Shown piece by piece: positions 10,096 through 19,064 of a DNA stretch of 64,000 bases. Source of the stretch: Alteromonas genovensis (GTDB lineage Bacteria > Pseudomonadota > Gammaproteobacteria > Enterobacterales > Alteromonadaceae). Where the stretch lies: positions 23,379 to 87,378 of the forward strand of contig NZ_JAAAWO010000016.1 in assembly GCF_010500895.1 (NCBI RefSeq), given 5' to 3'. A model generated the notes under the pieces. The model ran no database searches. It was not told the DNA's origin and was given only the letters and a program-made list of their open reading frames with translations. Each line of letters opens with the position of its first letter. Position 1 is the first letter of the stretch. A program made the position numbers and the translations under genes.

Positions 10096-11565
10096 ATGAC
10101 AGCATTCGATTTACCGTTAAAAAAGCTTGAACGTGATATAAAACACGCAAGTAACTACGATGAATATGAGGCTGCTTGTCTGGCTTATGATGCCTTATCT
10201 GGCGCTGACGACTGGAAGGCAAAGGATGAGAGTGAAGACTACGACTACAAACTTATTCAAAAACGGGTGCAACGCCTTCAAATTGCAAGAGGTCGAGGCG
10301 ATATCCATGCCCTGATGTCCATACTGCATGAGGGACTGCATGGAAACTTGGGCAATATTGCTAATCCAGCCTTACAAACTCACTGCAAAATAGGCACCAA
10401 AAAGCTCATTGAACAATTTATCGATGAGGTTTCCTTAACGCTTGAGCAGATTGTGAATGCAAATGAAGACGACGTGGACTTTTATGAAAAGCTCTCGTTT
10501 TTTGAAGAAACTGCCCACGCTTTCGGCCGCAGTTGCCTTATGCTGTCTGGCGGTGCAGGCCTTGGCTTCTTTCACGCAGGCGTTGTAAAGTCGTTAAATC
10601 AAAGACGACTGTTACCCACCGTTATATCTGGTGCCTCTGCAGGTTCCATTATTGGCGCTATGCTAGCTACCCGAACCCACGATGAGCTTGAAGAATCCTT
10701 AGATTCACAACGAATTTACGAAATGTTTAAGCACTGGCGTACTTTTGCTGGTCTTAGCAAAGACAGTCTTTTTGATAGCTCCATGCTGGAAAATGCACTT
10801 ATTGAGTTATTCGACTTAACGACGTTTGAAGAAGCCTTCAGAAAAACAGGTCGACACGTTACCATTACGGTATCGCCTGCCGATTTGCATCAGCACTCTC
10901 GCTTACTGAATGCAAAAACATCGCCCAATGCTATTATCAGCCAAGCGGTAAGAGCATCTTGCGCTGTGCCTATCGTATTTAGTCCCGTGCAGCTAAAAGC
11001 GAAGACGCCATCGGGCGACATTGTGCCCTACATTCCCAACCGACGGTTTGCAGATGGATCGTTAATGGCCGATTTACCGTTTAAACGATTGGCTCGGCTT
11101 TATGGTGTTAATCACAGCATTGTGAGCCAAACGAACCCGCTAGCAGTACCCTTTATCTCTTCCAGAAGAATTGATGCACATTCTCTGTGGGACATGACAA
11201 CTCGTCACATTGGCCAGTTGGCGAAATCAAACAGCGTTTTCGCTATTGATATGATTGAAAAAATGGTGGGCAATAAAAGTGCTAAACTTGCTATTCACAA
11301 AGTAAGGTCGATAATTGATCAGCAATATGTCGGCGATATTAATATTTTGCCGAAGCGTCAATTGAGCAATATTTCAAAGGTATTGGCTAATCCAACGCTA
11401 GAAAGCATGGATGAATTGATGACTAGCGGAGAGCAAGCGTCTTGGCCGCAACTCCATGTAATAGAAAGAAATACCAAAATAAGTGAGAAACTGCGTTATC
11501 ATTTAGCGCAGTTAAAAAAACGAGAAGCGGTGGAGCTTCGACATCTTGCGCATCACACGCCATAA
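10096..11565 (+). CDS. Patatin-like phospholipase with N-terminal DUF3336
   Basis: About 489 aa. The N-terminal part (LKKLERDIKHASNYDEYEAA) matches the DUF3336 domain of bacterial and fungal patatin lipases; the patatin core carries the oxyanion loop SGGAGLGFFHAG, the nucleophile motif GASAG (Ser about 181) and the catalytic DG in FADGSLMADLPF (Asp about 320), giving the Ser-Asp dyad. There is no signal peptide, so it probably acts on cytoplasmic membrane lipid or storage lipid. I choose the ATG at 10096 because AAGGTGG lies 5 bp before it and DUF3336 starts there; an upstream GTG at 10027 would add 23 residues. The HD-GYP-like gene follows after 59 bp. Confidence 0.88.
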   Translation: MTAFDLPLKKLERDIKHASNYDEYEAACLAYDALSGADDWKAKDESEDYDYKLIQKRVQRLQIARGRGDIHALMSILHEGLHGNLGNIANPALQTHCKIGTKKLIEQFIDEVSLTLEQIVNANEDDVDFYEKLSFFEETAHAFGRSCLMLSGGAGLGFFHAGVVKSLNQRRLLPTVISGASAGSIIGAMLATRTHDELEESLDSQRIYEMFKHWRTFAGLSKDSLFDSSMLENALIELFDLTTFEEAFRKTGRHVTITVSPADLHQHSRLLNAKTSPNAIISQAVRASCAVPIVFSPVQLKAKTPSGDIVPYIPNRRFADGSLMADLPFKRLARLYGVNHSIVSQTNPLAVPFISSRRIDAHSLWDMTTRHIGQLAKSNSVFAIDMIEKMVGNKSAKLAIHKVRSIIDQQYVGDINILPKRQLSNISKVLANPTLESMDELMTSGEQASWPQLHVIERNTKISEKLRYHLAQLKKREAVELRHLAHHTP

Positions 11566-11624
11566 CGCGAGTTCGTTATGGCAACGTGTCGTTGGCTGAT
11601 GCGAGAACAATTTAAAGGATCACG

Positions 11625-13058
11625 GTGAGTTCACAAAGCCAAAACCCCGACAATATTTACACGCAACAAGTCAAACAATTGCTTTCTTTAGTTTATCCCA
11701 AGGAGACCGGGTTCGGCTCTATCTTTGAGGATGCGCGGCACTACTTCACGCTAACCACAACATTAGAACAGCACACCAACGATTTAAAAGAGCAGCTACT
11801 CAAAATAAAAGATAATAAAGACAAAGAGGTGCTTGCTAGTCAACTCGCTAAACAGATTAAAAACAATAACGAGAAGCTTGAAGAAGAAAGGCTAGCCCGC
11901 CTTGAACGACTTGAAGCCGTTTGTACTAAAGTGATTAAGCTATGTGAGGGTGAAACATGGGCTGAAACTCAGCAATTAAGCGCCAAGTTTCTAGGAACAT
12001 TAATGCTGCTTACTCGCGGCGCCGATGGTAACTTCGCAAAAGTACATCAACGCTACAAGCCTATATACAAAGCCGTTCTTACATTAAGGCTGGCTGATCG
12101 CTTGTTAGACCACGACACGATAGCCCACTCTTATTTATCTAAATACCGCGAAGCTATTTCCCGCTTTCGAAACGATCAGTATTGGAAAGACAAGTGGAAA
12201 ACTGAATTGGGAATGCCGCTTATCGCCGCAGCCCTACTTCAAGATATTGGCTTGCAAAGCCCTGCAGCACTTACCATTTTAAAAGGTAAAGATGGCGATT
12301 TAGACGAGTTTAGATTGCTTGATGAAGAGCAGCGCAAAAACTTACTGAAGATAAACTATCACTTTACTATGAAGTATTTATCTGACGGTTTAGGCATTCC
12401 GAAATACACCGGCAATATAAGAGAAGAAAGAGACCGCTTTATCAAAGCCCATACAGAGGCGTCCGAGTTTCTTCAACAACTGGTAAAAGACGCGTTCTTA
12501 TCAAAAACAGGGCTGGGAGAGTTGGTCAAAATACCACAAATTTATGTGTCTATTGTGCTATCTACCAAGGCAGATTATACCCGCCTCGATTTGCCGAAAG
12601 GCTACTTACTTATAGAGCAGCTGGCAAAAAAAGGTAGTTTGAACAAACATTTATCACAAGACTTTATGAGCCTAGTCGGGTATTTCCCACAAGGCTTTGG
12701 TGTTGCCTTTATTCCGAAAAATGAAAAAGGCGAGGAAAAAAACCAGTTTGAATACGCGATAGTAACGGGTCTAAATCCAGCTAAACCTGCCGAGCCAATT
12801 TGCAAAGTAGTCACGCGAAATCAGAACTTTGTGACAAGCGGCGCTCAAGAAGTGATAGAAAAGAGTAGAAACCTGTACTTCCCTGCTAATAGAAAAAAAC
12901 TGATGCGGTTGGGAGAAGCAAGACTCAGTGAAATAATGAGTCAGTTATCGAGTAACTTCTCGCAAAAATCATTAGATGATTTAGTGCCTAGCTTTTGGGA
13001 GCCCCACGACTTTTTTGGCTTTAAAAAGCACCAAAACATTTGGGCAAAAAATACGTAA
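11625..13058 (+). CDS. Probable degenerate HD-GYP-type protein
   Basis: 477 aa, GTG start with an upstream AAAGGA. Residues about 40-110 are strongly charged and probably coiled coil. The middle has AALLQDIGLQSPAAL, which resembles the AALLHDIGK metal-binding core of HD-GYP phosphodiesterases but with His replaced by Gln; further segments (LLKINYHFTMKYLSDG, then PKGYLLIEQLAKKGSLN before GYFPQGFGVAF) follow the order of the HD-GYP fold while the HH and GYP residues are absent. It would therefore be catalytically dead and perhaps a sensor or scaffold. The C-terminal domain is unrecognised. Same strand as the patatin gene, with a strong terminator after it. Confidence 0.6.
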   Translation: MSSQSQNPDNIYTQQVKQLLSLVYPKETGFGSIFEDARHYFTLTTTLEQHTNDLKEQLLKIKDNKDKEVLASQLAKQIKNNNEKLEEERLARLERLEAVCTKVIKLCEGETWAETQQLSAKFLGTLMLLTRGADGNFAKVHQRYKPIYKAVLTLRLADRLLDHDTIAHSYLSKYREAISRFRNDQYWKDKWKTELGMPLIAAALLQDIGLQSPAALTILKGKDGDLDEFRLLDEEQRKNLLKINYHFTMKYLSDGLGIPKYTGNIREERDRFIKAHTEASEFLQQLVKDAFLSKTGLGELVKIPQIYVSIVLSTKADYTRLDLPKGYLLIEQLAKKGSLNKHLSQDFMSLVGYFPQGFGVAFIPKNEKGEEKNQFEYAIVTGLNPAKPAEPICKVVTRNQNFVTSGAQEVIEKSRNLYFPANRKKLMRLGEARLSEIMSQLSSNFSQKSLDDLVPSFWEPHDFFGFKKHQNIWAKNT

Positions 13059-13136
13059 GCTCATATCTTATGAATAATGTTGAGATTAGTGGCTTCATAC
13101 TTTTGCCAAGTGACTAGATATAAAAATGTAGGCAAT

Positions 13137-13167
13137 AAAAAAGCAAACCGGAAGGTTTGCTTTTTTA
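13137..13167. terminator. Bidirectional Rho-independent terminator
   Basis: Stem AAGCAAACC / GGTTTGCTT (13141-13149 with 13154-13162), loop GGAA, flanked by A-rich sequence on the left and T6 on the right. It serves the patatin/HD-GYP-like unit and, in the other direction, the phasin unit. Confidence 0.85.
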
Positions 13168-13231
13168 TTTGGTTAACCGGCTCGTTTAAGCTAGTGAAAA
13201 CTGACTTGCTTGAGCTAATTTAAAAACTCGC

Positions 13232-14041
13232 TCAGCCGTTTTTCTTTTCAGTGTTGCTCGGTGAAACGGTTGCGCTCGCAGCTTTGGCAGGAGTCGCAGC
13301 CTCTGCTTTTGTTGCAGATTTAGACGCAGTCGTTTTTGCTTCAGTTTTAGACGCAGTCGCCTTGGCTGATGGTTTAGTCGCAGTGGCTTTCGCTGCAGTT
13401 TTAGACGCAGTCGCTTTCGTTGCAGTTTTAGACGCAGTGGCTTTTACGGTAGCCGACGCAGCAGTTTTCCCTTGGCTTGCTTTTGAAGCTGCTGTTTTAG
13501 TTGTCGAGGCTGCTGTTTTGGTTGTCGAGGCTTTAGTCGCTGCTTTTGCAGGTGCTGTTTTTACAGGAGCTCGTTTGGGCGCCTCTTTTTTCTCAGCCTG
13601 CTTTACCGCTTCTTTAGCCGCTAACAGTGCTACTTGCTCTACTAACGCATCTACCTTAGCGGAAAGCTCATCTATTTGCTGCGCTTTACGCTGCTGCTTT
13701 TGCCCGCCAGATAACACTGAATAGACAGATGTCGATTTTACTAAATTCTGAGCAGCATCAAAAAATACAAACGGGCTAAATGAGCGTCTTAAATCAGCTT
13801 CAACTTCAATGCCTTTTGACTGCATCTCTTGCAAGGTTTCGCTGGTTTTATCAATTTGCTTGCTCACTAAGCCTGCCACTTGATCCAACTCAGCAGAAAG
13901 CATGTCTGCGCCAGCGTAAAACCAACCAAAAATAGGCGAAGACTTTAATGATGTCGTGATAGAGCCTTGCGATGTAGCCGGAGCTTTCACTTCAGCGCTA
14001 ACCACAACAGTCTTTTTCGGCTCTGTAGAATTATTACTCAT
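13232..14041 (-). CDS. Phasin-like protein with histone-H1-like Ala/Lys tail (PhaF-like)
   Basis: 269 aa. Residues 1-105 are helical and phasin-like (SSPIFGWFYAGADMLSAELDQVAGLV). Residues about 120-145 contain IDELSAKVDALVEQVALLAA, nearly the same coiled-coil element as in the phasin encoded upstream (IDELSAKIDALTEAVAKLAA). From about 150 to the end the protein is a run of Ala/Lys/Thr/Ser units of the KATASKTA type, resembling the nucleoid-binding tail of Pseudomonas PhaF. PhaF-type proteins coat polyhydroxyalkanoate granules and tie them to DNA; no PHA synthase gene is in the window, so the granule role is inferred. A good AAGGAGG ribosome-binding site precedes the ATG. Confidence 0.75.
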   Translation of the reverse strand: MSNNSTEPKKTVVVSAEVKAPATSQGSITTSLKSSPIFGWFYAGADMLSAELDQVAGLVSKQIDKTSETLQEMQSKGIEVEADLRRSFSPFVFFDAAQNLVKSTSVYSVLSGGQKQQRKAQQIDELSAKVDALVEQVALLAAKEAVKQAEKKEAPKRAPVKTAPAKAATKASTTKTAASTTKTAASKASQGKTAASATVKATASKTATKATASKTAAKATATKPSAKATASKTEAKTTASKSATKAEAATPAKAASATVSPSNTEKKNG

Positions 14042-14064
14042 GGTGCCTCCTTGATGAAGGAGAT

Positions 14065-14120
14065 AAAGATGGTGTAGTCATTATCCGAATTCGGTCTTTC
14101 CCACTACACCACCTATCTTT
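14065..14120. repeat. Hairpin between the two phasin genes
   Basis: Inverted repeat AAAGATGGTGTAGT (14065-14078) pairs with ACTACACC (14103-14110) and, after a 4-base bulge, ATCTTT (14115-14120). The loop itself holds the palindrome CCGAATTCGG (14085-14094). There is no U-run, so it is not a standard terminator; it may set the relative expression or mRNA stability of the two phasin genes (inference). Confidence 0.6.
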
Positions 14121-14166
14121 TAACGTATGGTTGCTGCGCTAATGTTTAAAAGCAGCACGTTGGGTA

Positions 14167-14526
14167 TTACTTGTTTGCAGCTAACTTAGCAACCGCTTCA
14201 GTTAACGCATCAATTTTTGCAGATAGCTCGTCAATACGTTGATCTGCTGGCTCTGCATCTAAACCCAGCTTTTTACGAACATCAGCAACGCGGTGTTCAA
14301 CATCATTTGTTGTTGATTTAAACTTACTGCGTGCATCGCCTTCTAGAGTTTCGCCTTTTGACACAAGCTCATCAAACATTTTGTTTGCTTCTTCACTTAG
14401 CTTGTCATATCGACCTTGAGCTTCATCAACGCTTTTTCCATAAGCGCCAAGACCTGCTAACCAAATTTTACGCGCCATTTCTTCAGCGTCATTAATTTTG
14501 CTTTTGATAGTATCTTTAGTAGTCAT
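14167..14526 (-). CDS. Phasin family protein (PHA granule-associated type)
   Basis: 119 aa, helical throughout. It has the phasin core ARKIWLAGLGAYGKSVDEAQ typical of the PhaI/PhaF granule-associated family, followed by the heptad-rich RIDELSAKIDALTEAVAKLAA that would form the oligomerising coiled coil. Phasins cover storage granules and stop them coalescing; some related small proteins act under stress. First gene of a two-gene unit with the PhaF-like protein downstream, separated by a strong hairpin. Confidence 0.85.
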   Translation of the reverse strand: MTTKDTIKSKINDAEEMARKIWLAGLGAYGKSVDEAQGRYDKLSEEANKMFDELVSKGETLEGDARSKFKSTTNDVEHRVADVRKKLGLDAEPADQRIDELSAKIDALTEAVAKLAANK

Positions 14527-14621
14527 TTTGAGCTCCTATGAGTGCCTAATTGGGGTGTGACTAAACACCATGATTAAACTCTACGCTTTACAATTAGAAA
14601 CCGCATACTAAAAACAAAAAA

Positions 14622-14701
14622 AAAAAACGCCCTTCGGTGAAAATACTCTAATTTGGCAGGTTTTCCCTGCACTGAGTAATTTTTAACGAAAGGCGTTTTT
14701 A
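14622..14701 (-). terminator. Large three-tier hairpin/terminator downstream of fadR
   Basis: Nested pairings: outer AAAAACGCC / GGCGTTTTT (14623-14631 with 14692-14700) continued by TTCG/CGAA; middle AAAATACTC / GAGTA-TTTT (14640-14648 with 14674-14683, one bulge); inner GCAGG / CCTGC (14656-14660 with 14666-14670). On the minus strand the outer stem is followed by a long U-run (the A-tract at 14616-14627), so it ends fadR transcription. It is far larger than the other terminators in the window and could be the 3' end of a small RNA. Confidence 0.7.
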
Positions 14702-14726
14702 TCAACAAAAGCTTGAAACGAAATAA

Positions 14727-15437
14727 CTAGTCTACGAGATCTTTTGGCATGTCGTTTCGAATTTCTTGCCACATCTTTCCGCTTTCTATGCCGTAGTTTC
14801 TTACTACATTTGGCACACGGTCATGGTCGCCACTTTGGGCAACTTCAAGCAAATCTGCATAGTACTTCATGGCGATGTCGCGGGCGTCTTGGTGAGCAAA
14901 GAAATATCCACCAATACGTGAATACAGACCGCGAAATCCATTCATCATTAGCACGAATACATTATTGTTAGATGCAAGGGCTAAGTCGTGAGTCATTTGA
15001 TAATCGAACTGGGCAAAGGCAAGACCTTCTTGCTCTACGTCTTTATATCGAGCAATAATATCGGCCGACGCTTGCGCGTTGTGACGAATAGCACCTCTAA
15101 TAAATACTGCACTTAAGTTTGTGCGTGCTGCTAGCAGATTATCAACTAACTCAGGAATGCCTTCTTGATCGAGTCGAGCAAGGGTTTCTAGAATGTTTAA
15201 ACCGCACGTTTCCCAAAAGTTGTTCACTTTTGTTGGTTTGCCGTGCTGAATAGTTAACCATCCATCTCTAGCGAGTCGTTGAAGCACTTCTCGTAACGTA
15301 GTTCGGGTAACACCTATTAGCTCAGATAACTCTCTTTCTGCAGGTAAAATAGTACCTGGTGGAAAGCGGCCGCTCCAAATTGATTCCACAATGTATTCTT
15401 CGGCGAATCCAGCGGGACTCTGCGCCTTATATATCAT
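14727..15437 (-). CDS. fadR: Fatty acid metabolism regulator FadR (GntR family)
   Basis: 236 aa. The first 90 residues are almost the same as E. coli FadR ([73 protein letters not shown]): a winged helix that binds operator DNA; the C-terminal FCD-like helical domain binds acyl-CoA, which releases DNA. It represses beta-oxidation genes and activates unsaturated fatty-acid synthesis. A FadR-like operator 43 bp upstream (15480-15496) suggests autoregulation, and a better one lies at fadD. Divergent from nhaB as in enterobacteria. Confidence 0.97.
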   Translation of the reverse strand: MIYKAQSPAGFAEEYIVESIWSGRFPPGTILPAERELSELIGVTRTTLREVLQRLARDGWLTIQHGKPTKVNNFWETCGLNILETLARLDQEGIPELVDNLLAARTNLSAVFIRGAIRHNAQASADIIARYKDVEQEGLAFAQFDYQMTHDLALASNNNVFVLMMNGFRGLYSRIGGYFFAHQDARDIAMKYYADLLEVAQSGDHDRVPNVVRNYGIESGKMWQEIRNDMPKDLVD

Positions 15438-15876
15438 AACTAATCGCCTGCACGTTTACATAAGATCATAAAATTTAACAACTGATTGTACCAGATGGTT
15501 GCACATTTACACAACGAAATATACGCCAGCTGTGGGACCTAGACGCTATTACCTTCAGTTTTGTTCCCGTGACAAAGCGATAAACTGATTTTTTGTTCAC
15601 AAAATACTCACATTCGACAGACTTTCGAATAAGCTGTCATTCCATGATGAAAAATTCGACAAGTTTTCAGTAACTTTCGTCATTAGATGCCCGTGAATTG
15701 CTTTCTCAACACGTTAATATCATGTACGCTTAAATCCCGACTATAATAACTGCGATAAAACTGTTTTTACGGTGAGTGAGACTACTCATCGACAGATTTG
15801 TAACGCGATGAATCGCAAACATACAGTGTAAAGATGCGCACAAATGCGTGCTTTGTTGTAAAAGGAACAGGAACTC
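15438..15876. promoter_or_regulatory. fadR/nhaB divergent intergenic region
   Basis: 439 bp without a credible gene. It should carry the fadR promoter (minus) and the nhaB promoter (plus). The only site I can name is the FadR-like operator at 15480-15496; an AAAGGA ribosome-binding site precedes the nhaB ATG. Nothing else is recognised. Confidence 0.5.
15480..15496. promoter_or_regulatory. FadR-like operator at fadR
   Basis: AACTGATTGTACCAGAT agrees with the symmetrical FadR pattern CTGGTCNGACCAG at 10 of its 12 defined bases. It lies just upstream of fadR, so FadR may control its own gene. Inferred from sequence similarity and position. Confidence 0.5.
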
Positions 15877-17460
15877 ATGCAAACCTCAATGATCTCGGCG
15901 ATCTATAAGAACTTCCTGGGACATGCGCCCGATTGGTACAAAAAGACGATTATTGCCTTTCTCATTGCCAACCCCTTTATATTTATGGTGGACCCATATA
16001 TTGCAGGTTGGTCACTGGTCATTCAGTTTATTTTCACCCTTGCCATGGCACTTAAATGTTACCCCCTGCAACCAGGAGGATTACTGCTTATAGAAGCCAT
16101 GTTCATCGGAATGACCACCCCCGGTCATATGATGCATGAAATTGAGGTTAATTTAGAAGTGTTGCTACTGCTGGTCTTTATGGTCGCGGGCATATACTTC
16201 ATGAAAGACCTTCTGATGTACCTATTTACCAAACTGGTTATTAAGGTTCAAAACAAGCTCATTCTTTCCCTTTCATTCATCTTTGCCTCTGCGTTTTTAT
16301 CAGCGTTCCTAGATGCCCTTACTGTTGTTGCAGTTATCATCAGTGTTGGCTTAGGGTTTTACTCTATTTACCACAAAGTCGCTTCGGGCAAAGAATTTCA
16401 CTCCGACCACGACCACACCAGTGATGATGGCGTGCACGATATTGGTCGAAATGATTTAGAAGACTTCCGTGCGTTTTTACGCAACCTTATGATGCACTCT
16501 GCCGTTGGTACAGCGCTTGGCGGCGTTATGACCATGGTAGGTGAACCTCAAAACCTTATCATTGCAGACAAAGCGGGCTGGAATTTTGTCGAATTCTTTA
16601 TTCGTATGGCACCCGTTTCTCTGCCTGTTTTTGTGTTTGGTTTGCTTACGACTATTTTTGTAGAAAAAACGAAGCTGTTCTCTTACGGCGCCGAGCTCCC
16701 TTCTGCGGTAAGACAAATTCTTGTCGATTACAATATGCACATGGATGAAGGGCGCAGTAAGCGCGAAAAAGCAAAGTTACTGGTTCAAGCGTTAATCGGT
16801 GTTTGGTTAATTGTTGGTCTAGCCACGCATATGGCATCCGTTGGCCTGATTGGTCTTTCTGTTATTGTGCTAGCCACCTCTATGAGCGGCGTTATTGAAG
16901 AACATGCCTTAGGCAAAGCGTTTGAAGAGGCACTGCCATTCACTGCACTGCTTGCCGTTTTCTTTGGTGTTGTTGCCGTTATTATCGACCAAGGGCTTTT
17001 CCAGCCAGTTATTCACTGGGTACTGTCCTTTGAAGGTGAAACCCAAATGGTGATGTTCTACTTGGCCAATGGTGTTCTCTCTATGGTCAGCGACAATGTG
17101 TTCGTTGGCTCGGTATACATTACCGAAGTCACAGCCGCCTTAGAAGCTGGGCAAATTACACGAGATCAATACGACATGCTTGCAGTAGCTATTAACACAG
17201 GTACAAATTTACCCAGTGTGGCAACACCAAACGGACAAGCTGCGTTCTTATTCTTACTAACTTCTGCCATAGCGCCGTTACTGCGTCTGTCCTATGGGAA
17301 AATGGTTATTATGGCACTGCCGTATACCGTCGTGCTGACCATTGTTGGTTTGTTGGCAACCTATATAGGTTTAGCCGATGCCACCGCATGGTTATACGAT
17401 ATGCACTTAATTGAGCACCACTCTGCCACCGCGGTTGGCACTGAAGCGGTAGGACACTAA
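15877..17460 (+). CDS. nhaB: Na+/H+ antiporter NhaB
   Basis: 527 aa inner-membrane protein with about a dozen hydrophobic segments, close to E. coli NhaB in length and in motifs such as [54 protein letters not shown] and [11 protein letters not shown]. It exchanges external protons for internal Na+ and supports pH and sodium homeostasis in a marine cell. The ATG has AAAGGA before it. dsbB starts 3 bp after the stop, so they are co-transcribed; the same order fadR-nhaB-dsbB is known in enterobacteria. Confidence 0.96.
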   Translation: MQTSMISAIYKNFLGHAPDWYKKTIIAFLIANPFIFMVDPYIAGWSLVIQFIFTLAMALKCYPLQPGGLLLIEAMFIGMTTPGHMMHEIEVNLEVLLLLVFMVAGIYFMKDLLMYLFTKLVIKVQNKLILSLSFIFASAFLSAFLDALTVVAVIISVGLGFYSIYHKVASGKEFHSDHDHTSDDGVHDIGRNDLEDFRAFLRNLMMHSAVGTALGGVMTMVGEPQNLIIADKAGWNFVEFFIRMAPVSLPVFVFGLLTTIFVEKTKLFSYGAELPSAVRQILVDYNMHMDEGRSKREKAKLLVQALIGVWLIVGLATHMASVGLIGLSVIVLATSMSGVIEEHALGKAFEEALPFTALLAVFFGVVAVIIDQGLFQPVIHWVLSFEGETQMVMFYLANGVLSMVSDNVFVGSVYITEVTAALEAGQITRDQYDMLAVAINTGTNLPSVATPNGQAAFLFLLTSAIAPLLRLSYGKMVIMALPYTVVLTIVGLLATYIGLADATAWLYDMHLIEHHSATAVGTEAVGH

Positions 17461-17463
17461 GTA

Positions 17464-17991
17464 ATGCGAAGCCTTATTCACGGTATTAGTCAGTGGGCCG
17501 AGCACAAGTCATCATGGCTTGTGCTTTTTGCCACGTCACTGGCACTTGAAGTTGCAGCCCTGTACTTTCAGTACGCCATGGGTTTAAAGCCCTGCATCAT
17601 GTGTATTTACCAGCGCACAGCGATGTATGGCATCGTATTTTCAGCGTTAATTGTAGTGATTAGCAATAATGGGTTTACGCGCATGCTTGGTTTTGCCGGG
17701 TGGGCAGTGTCCGCAGGATGGGGGTATTTACTTGCTACTGAGCATGTTGAGCTGCTTAATGCGTCTAATCCGTTTTTTGCAAGCTGCGAGATTGTGCCTA
17801 ACTTTCCATCTTGGCTGCAGCTTCATGAGTGGATCCCTGCCGTGTTCGCCGCCGAGGGTGACTGCTTGGAAAACACATGGCAATTCCTGTCAATGGGCAT
17901 GGCAGAATGGATGCAAATCATCTTCGCCACCTATGCCATTGCGTTTATCGTCGTGTTTGCATGCAGGCTATTGGATAAAAAGCCCTTTTGA
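17464..17991 (+). CDS. dsbB: Disulfide bond formation protein B
   Basis: 175 aa, four transmembrane helices. It re-oxidises periplasmic DsbA and passes electrons to quinone. Seen: first periplasmic redox pair CIMC (C44, C47) after MGLKP, and second pair in ASCEIV and GDCLENTW. It follows nhaB by 3 bp, and its stop overlaps the TTG start of the acetyltransferase gene, so the three genes form one transcription unit. Confidence 0.95.
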   Translation: MRSLIHGISQWAEHKSSWLVLFATSLALEVAALYFQYAMGLKPCIMCIYQRTAMYGIVFSALIVVISNNGFTRMLGFAGWAVSAGWGYLLATEHVELLNASNPFFASCEIVPNFPSWLQLHEWIPAVFAAEGDCLENTWQFLSMGMAEWMQIIFATYAIAFIVVFACRLLDKKPF

Positions 17992-18539
17992 TTGATTTAT
18001 CAATACTTCCTTCTCGCCTTCCTCCGATTCATACTGAGCAAGGCCCCGTCTCCATACAGCGTATTGCTCGCAAGCATTGCGACATACTGTGTGAAGCCGG
18101 GCAACAGTCTATTCATCATGTAAAGCCATGGTTTGGGGCGTCAACCTGCCCCGTGACTCCGGCTTTGTCTAAGCAGTGCATAGAGAGTATGGAAAAGGCG
18201 AGAGAGAGTGGCTATGGCTTAACCTATTTACTTGTGCATGAAGAGCGATGCTTGGGCATGGGTATTATTAACCACATACATCATACTCATCTTAGTGCAA
18301 ACCTTGGTTACTGGTTGCGTCCAGATGCCTGTGGCAGAGGCCTTGCCACAGCAATTTGTGAGGCACTGAAAAAGCTCGCCTTTTCTCAAATGAACTTAAA
18401 TAGATTGGAGTGTTTTGTTGAGCCAAACAATAAAGCCAGTTTGCGAGTGGCCGAGCGTATAGGTGCTATAAAAGAAGGGCTATGCCGCAAGCGTGTTTTT
18501 GGCAGAGACGCCCTACTTTATGCGCTTATTAGTGAATAA
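17988..18539 (+). CDS. RimJ/RimL-type GNAT N-acetyltransferase
   Basis: 183 aa GNAT-fold acetyltransferase. The acetyl-CoA-binding region is GYWLRPDACGRGLATAICEALKKLAF, and the sequence NLNRLECFVEPNNKASLRVAERIGA is the RimJ/RimL hallmark. RimJ acetylates the N-terminus of ribosomal protein S5; which protein is the target here cannot be told. The start is TTG (17988), overlapping the dsbB stop by 3 bases, which implies translational coupling. Convergent with ycgN, 21 bp away. Confidence 0.85.
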   Translation: MIDLSILPSRLPPIHTEQGPVSIQRIARKHCDILCEAGQQSIHHVKPWFGASTCPVTPALSKQCIESMEKARESGYGLTYLLVHEERCLGMGIINHIHHTHLSANLGYWLRPDACGRGLATAICEALKKLAFSQMNLNRLECFVEPNNKASLRVAERIGAIKEGLCRKRVFGRDALLYALISE

Positions 18540-18560
18540 AGTAACGAATAAACTTCAGAC

Positions 18561-19064
18561 CTAATCTAAGTCTTCCAGCGGCCATATCGCAATGTAGTTC
18601 TCAAATTCATTTAAATCTACATCGGTCTCAAATATGGTTTTATTGCGAACAGACATGCCCTTAGCATGCATGACATGCTTTTTACCCTTATTAAGCAACG
18701 GGTGCCACGACGGCATTCCCCTGCCCTCATGTAACCTTCTGTAGGTACAGCTTGTTGGCATAAAAAAGATGTCTTTCAGGTTTTCTTTCGTCAGTTTGAC
18801 GCAATCTGGCACTAACACAGTTCTGTTTTGATACTCGGTACACTCACATTTTTTTGTATTTAAATAAGAGCATACGATATTGGTATAGTGTATCTGCTCG
18901 TTAGCATTGATAAAGTCGGTTGGGCTGTATTCTTCTGCACTTTCGTCATCAATAAATTTGTGTAGACAGCACTTACCACATCCATCGCAAAGTGATTCCC
19001 ACTCGGTTTGGTTCATTTCTTCCAATGATTTGGTTTCCCAAAATGGCGCTGACGATGCGGGCAT
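18561..19064 (-). CDS. ycgN: YcgN family cysteine-cluster protein (UPF0260)
   Basis: 167 aa. Cys-rich: CDGCGKCCLHK near residue 27, then C and CEC in VCSYLNTKKCECTEY, C in VPDCVKL and TSCTYRRL, the pattern of UPF0260/YcgN, a putative metal- or Fe-S-binding protein of unknown function. The ATG overlaps the stop of the FAH-family gene by one base (TAATG). Last gene of the ycgL-mltB-ycgM-ycgN unit. Confidence 0.9.
   Translation of the reverse strand: MPASSAPFWETKSLEEMNQTEWESLCDGCGKCCLHKFIDDESAEEYSPTDFINANEQIHYTNIVCSYLNTKKCECTEYQNRTVLVPDCVKLTKENLKDIFFMPTSCTYRRLHEGRGMPSWHPLLNKGKKHVMHAKGMSVRNKTIFETDVDLNEFENYIAIWPLEDLD

Noticed and set aside
13251..13724. 157-aa open frame on the plus strand opposite the phasin tail
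   Set aside because: Antisense reading of a low-complexity Ala/Lys tail; no ribosome-binding site and no homologous pattern.
14065..14120. tRNA gene or Rho-independent terminator
   Set aside because: No cloverleaf features, and no U-run on either strand after the stem.
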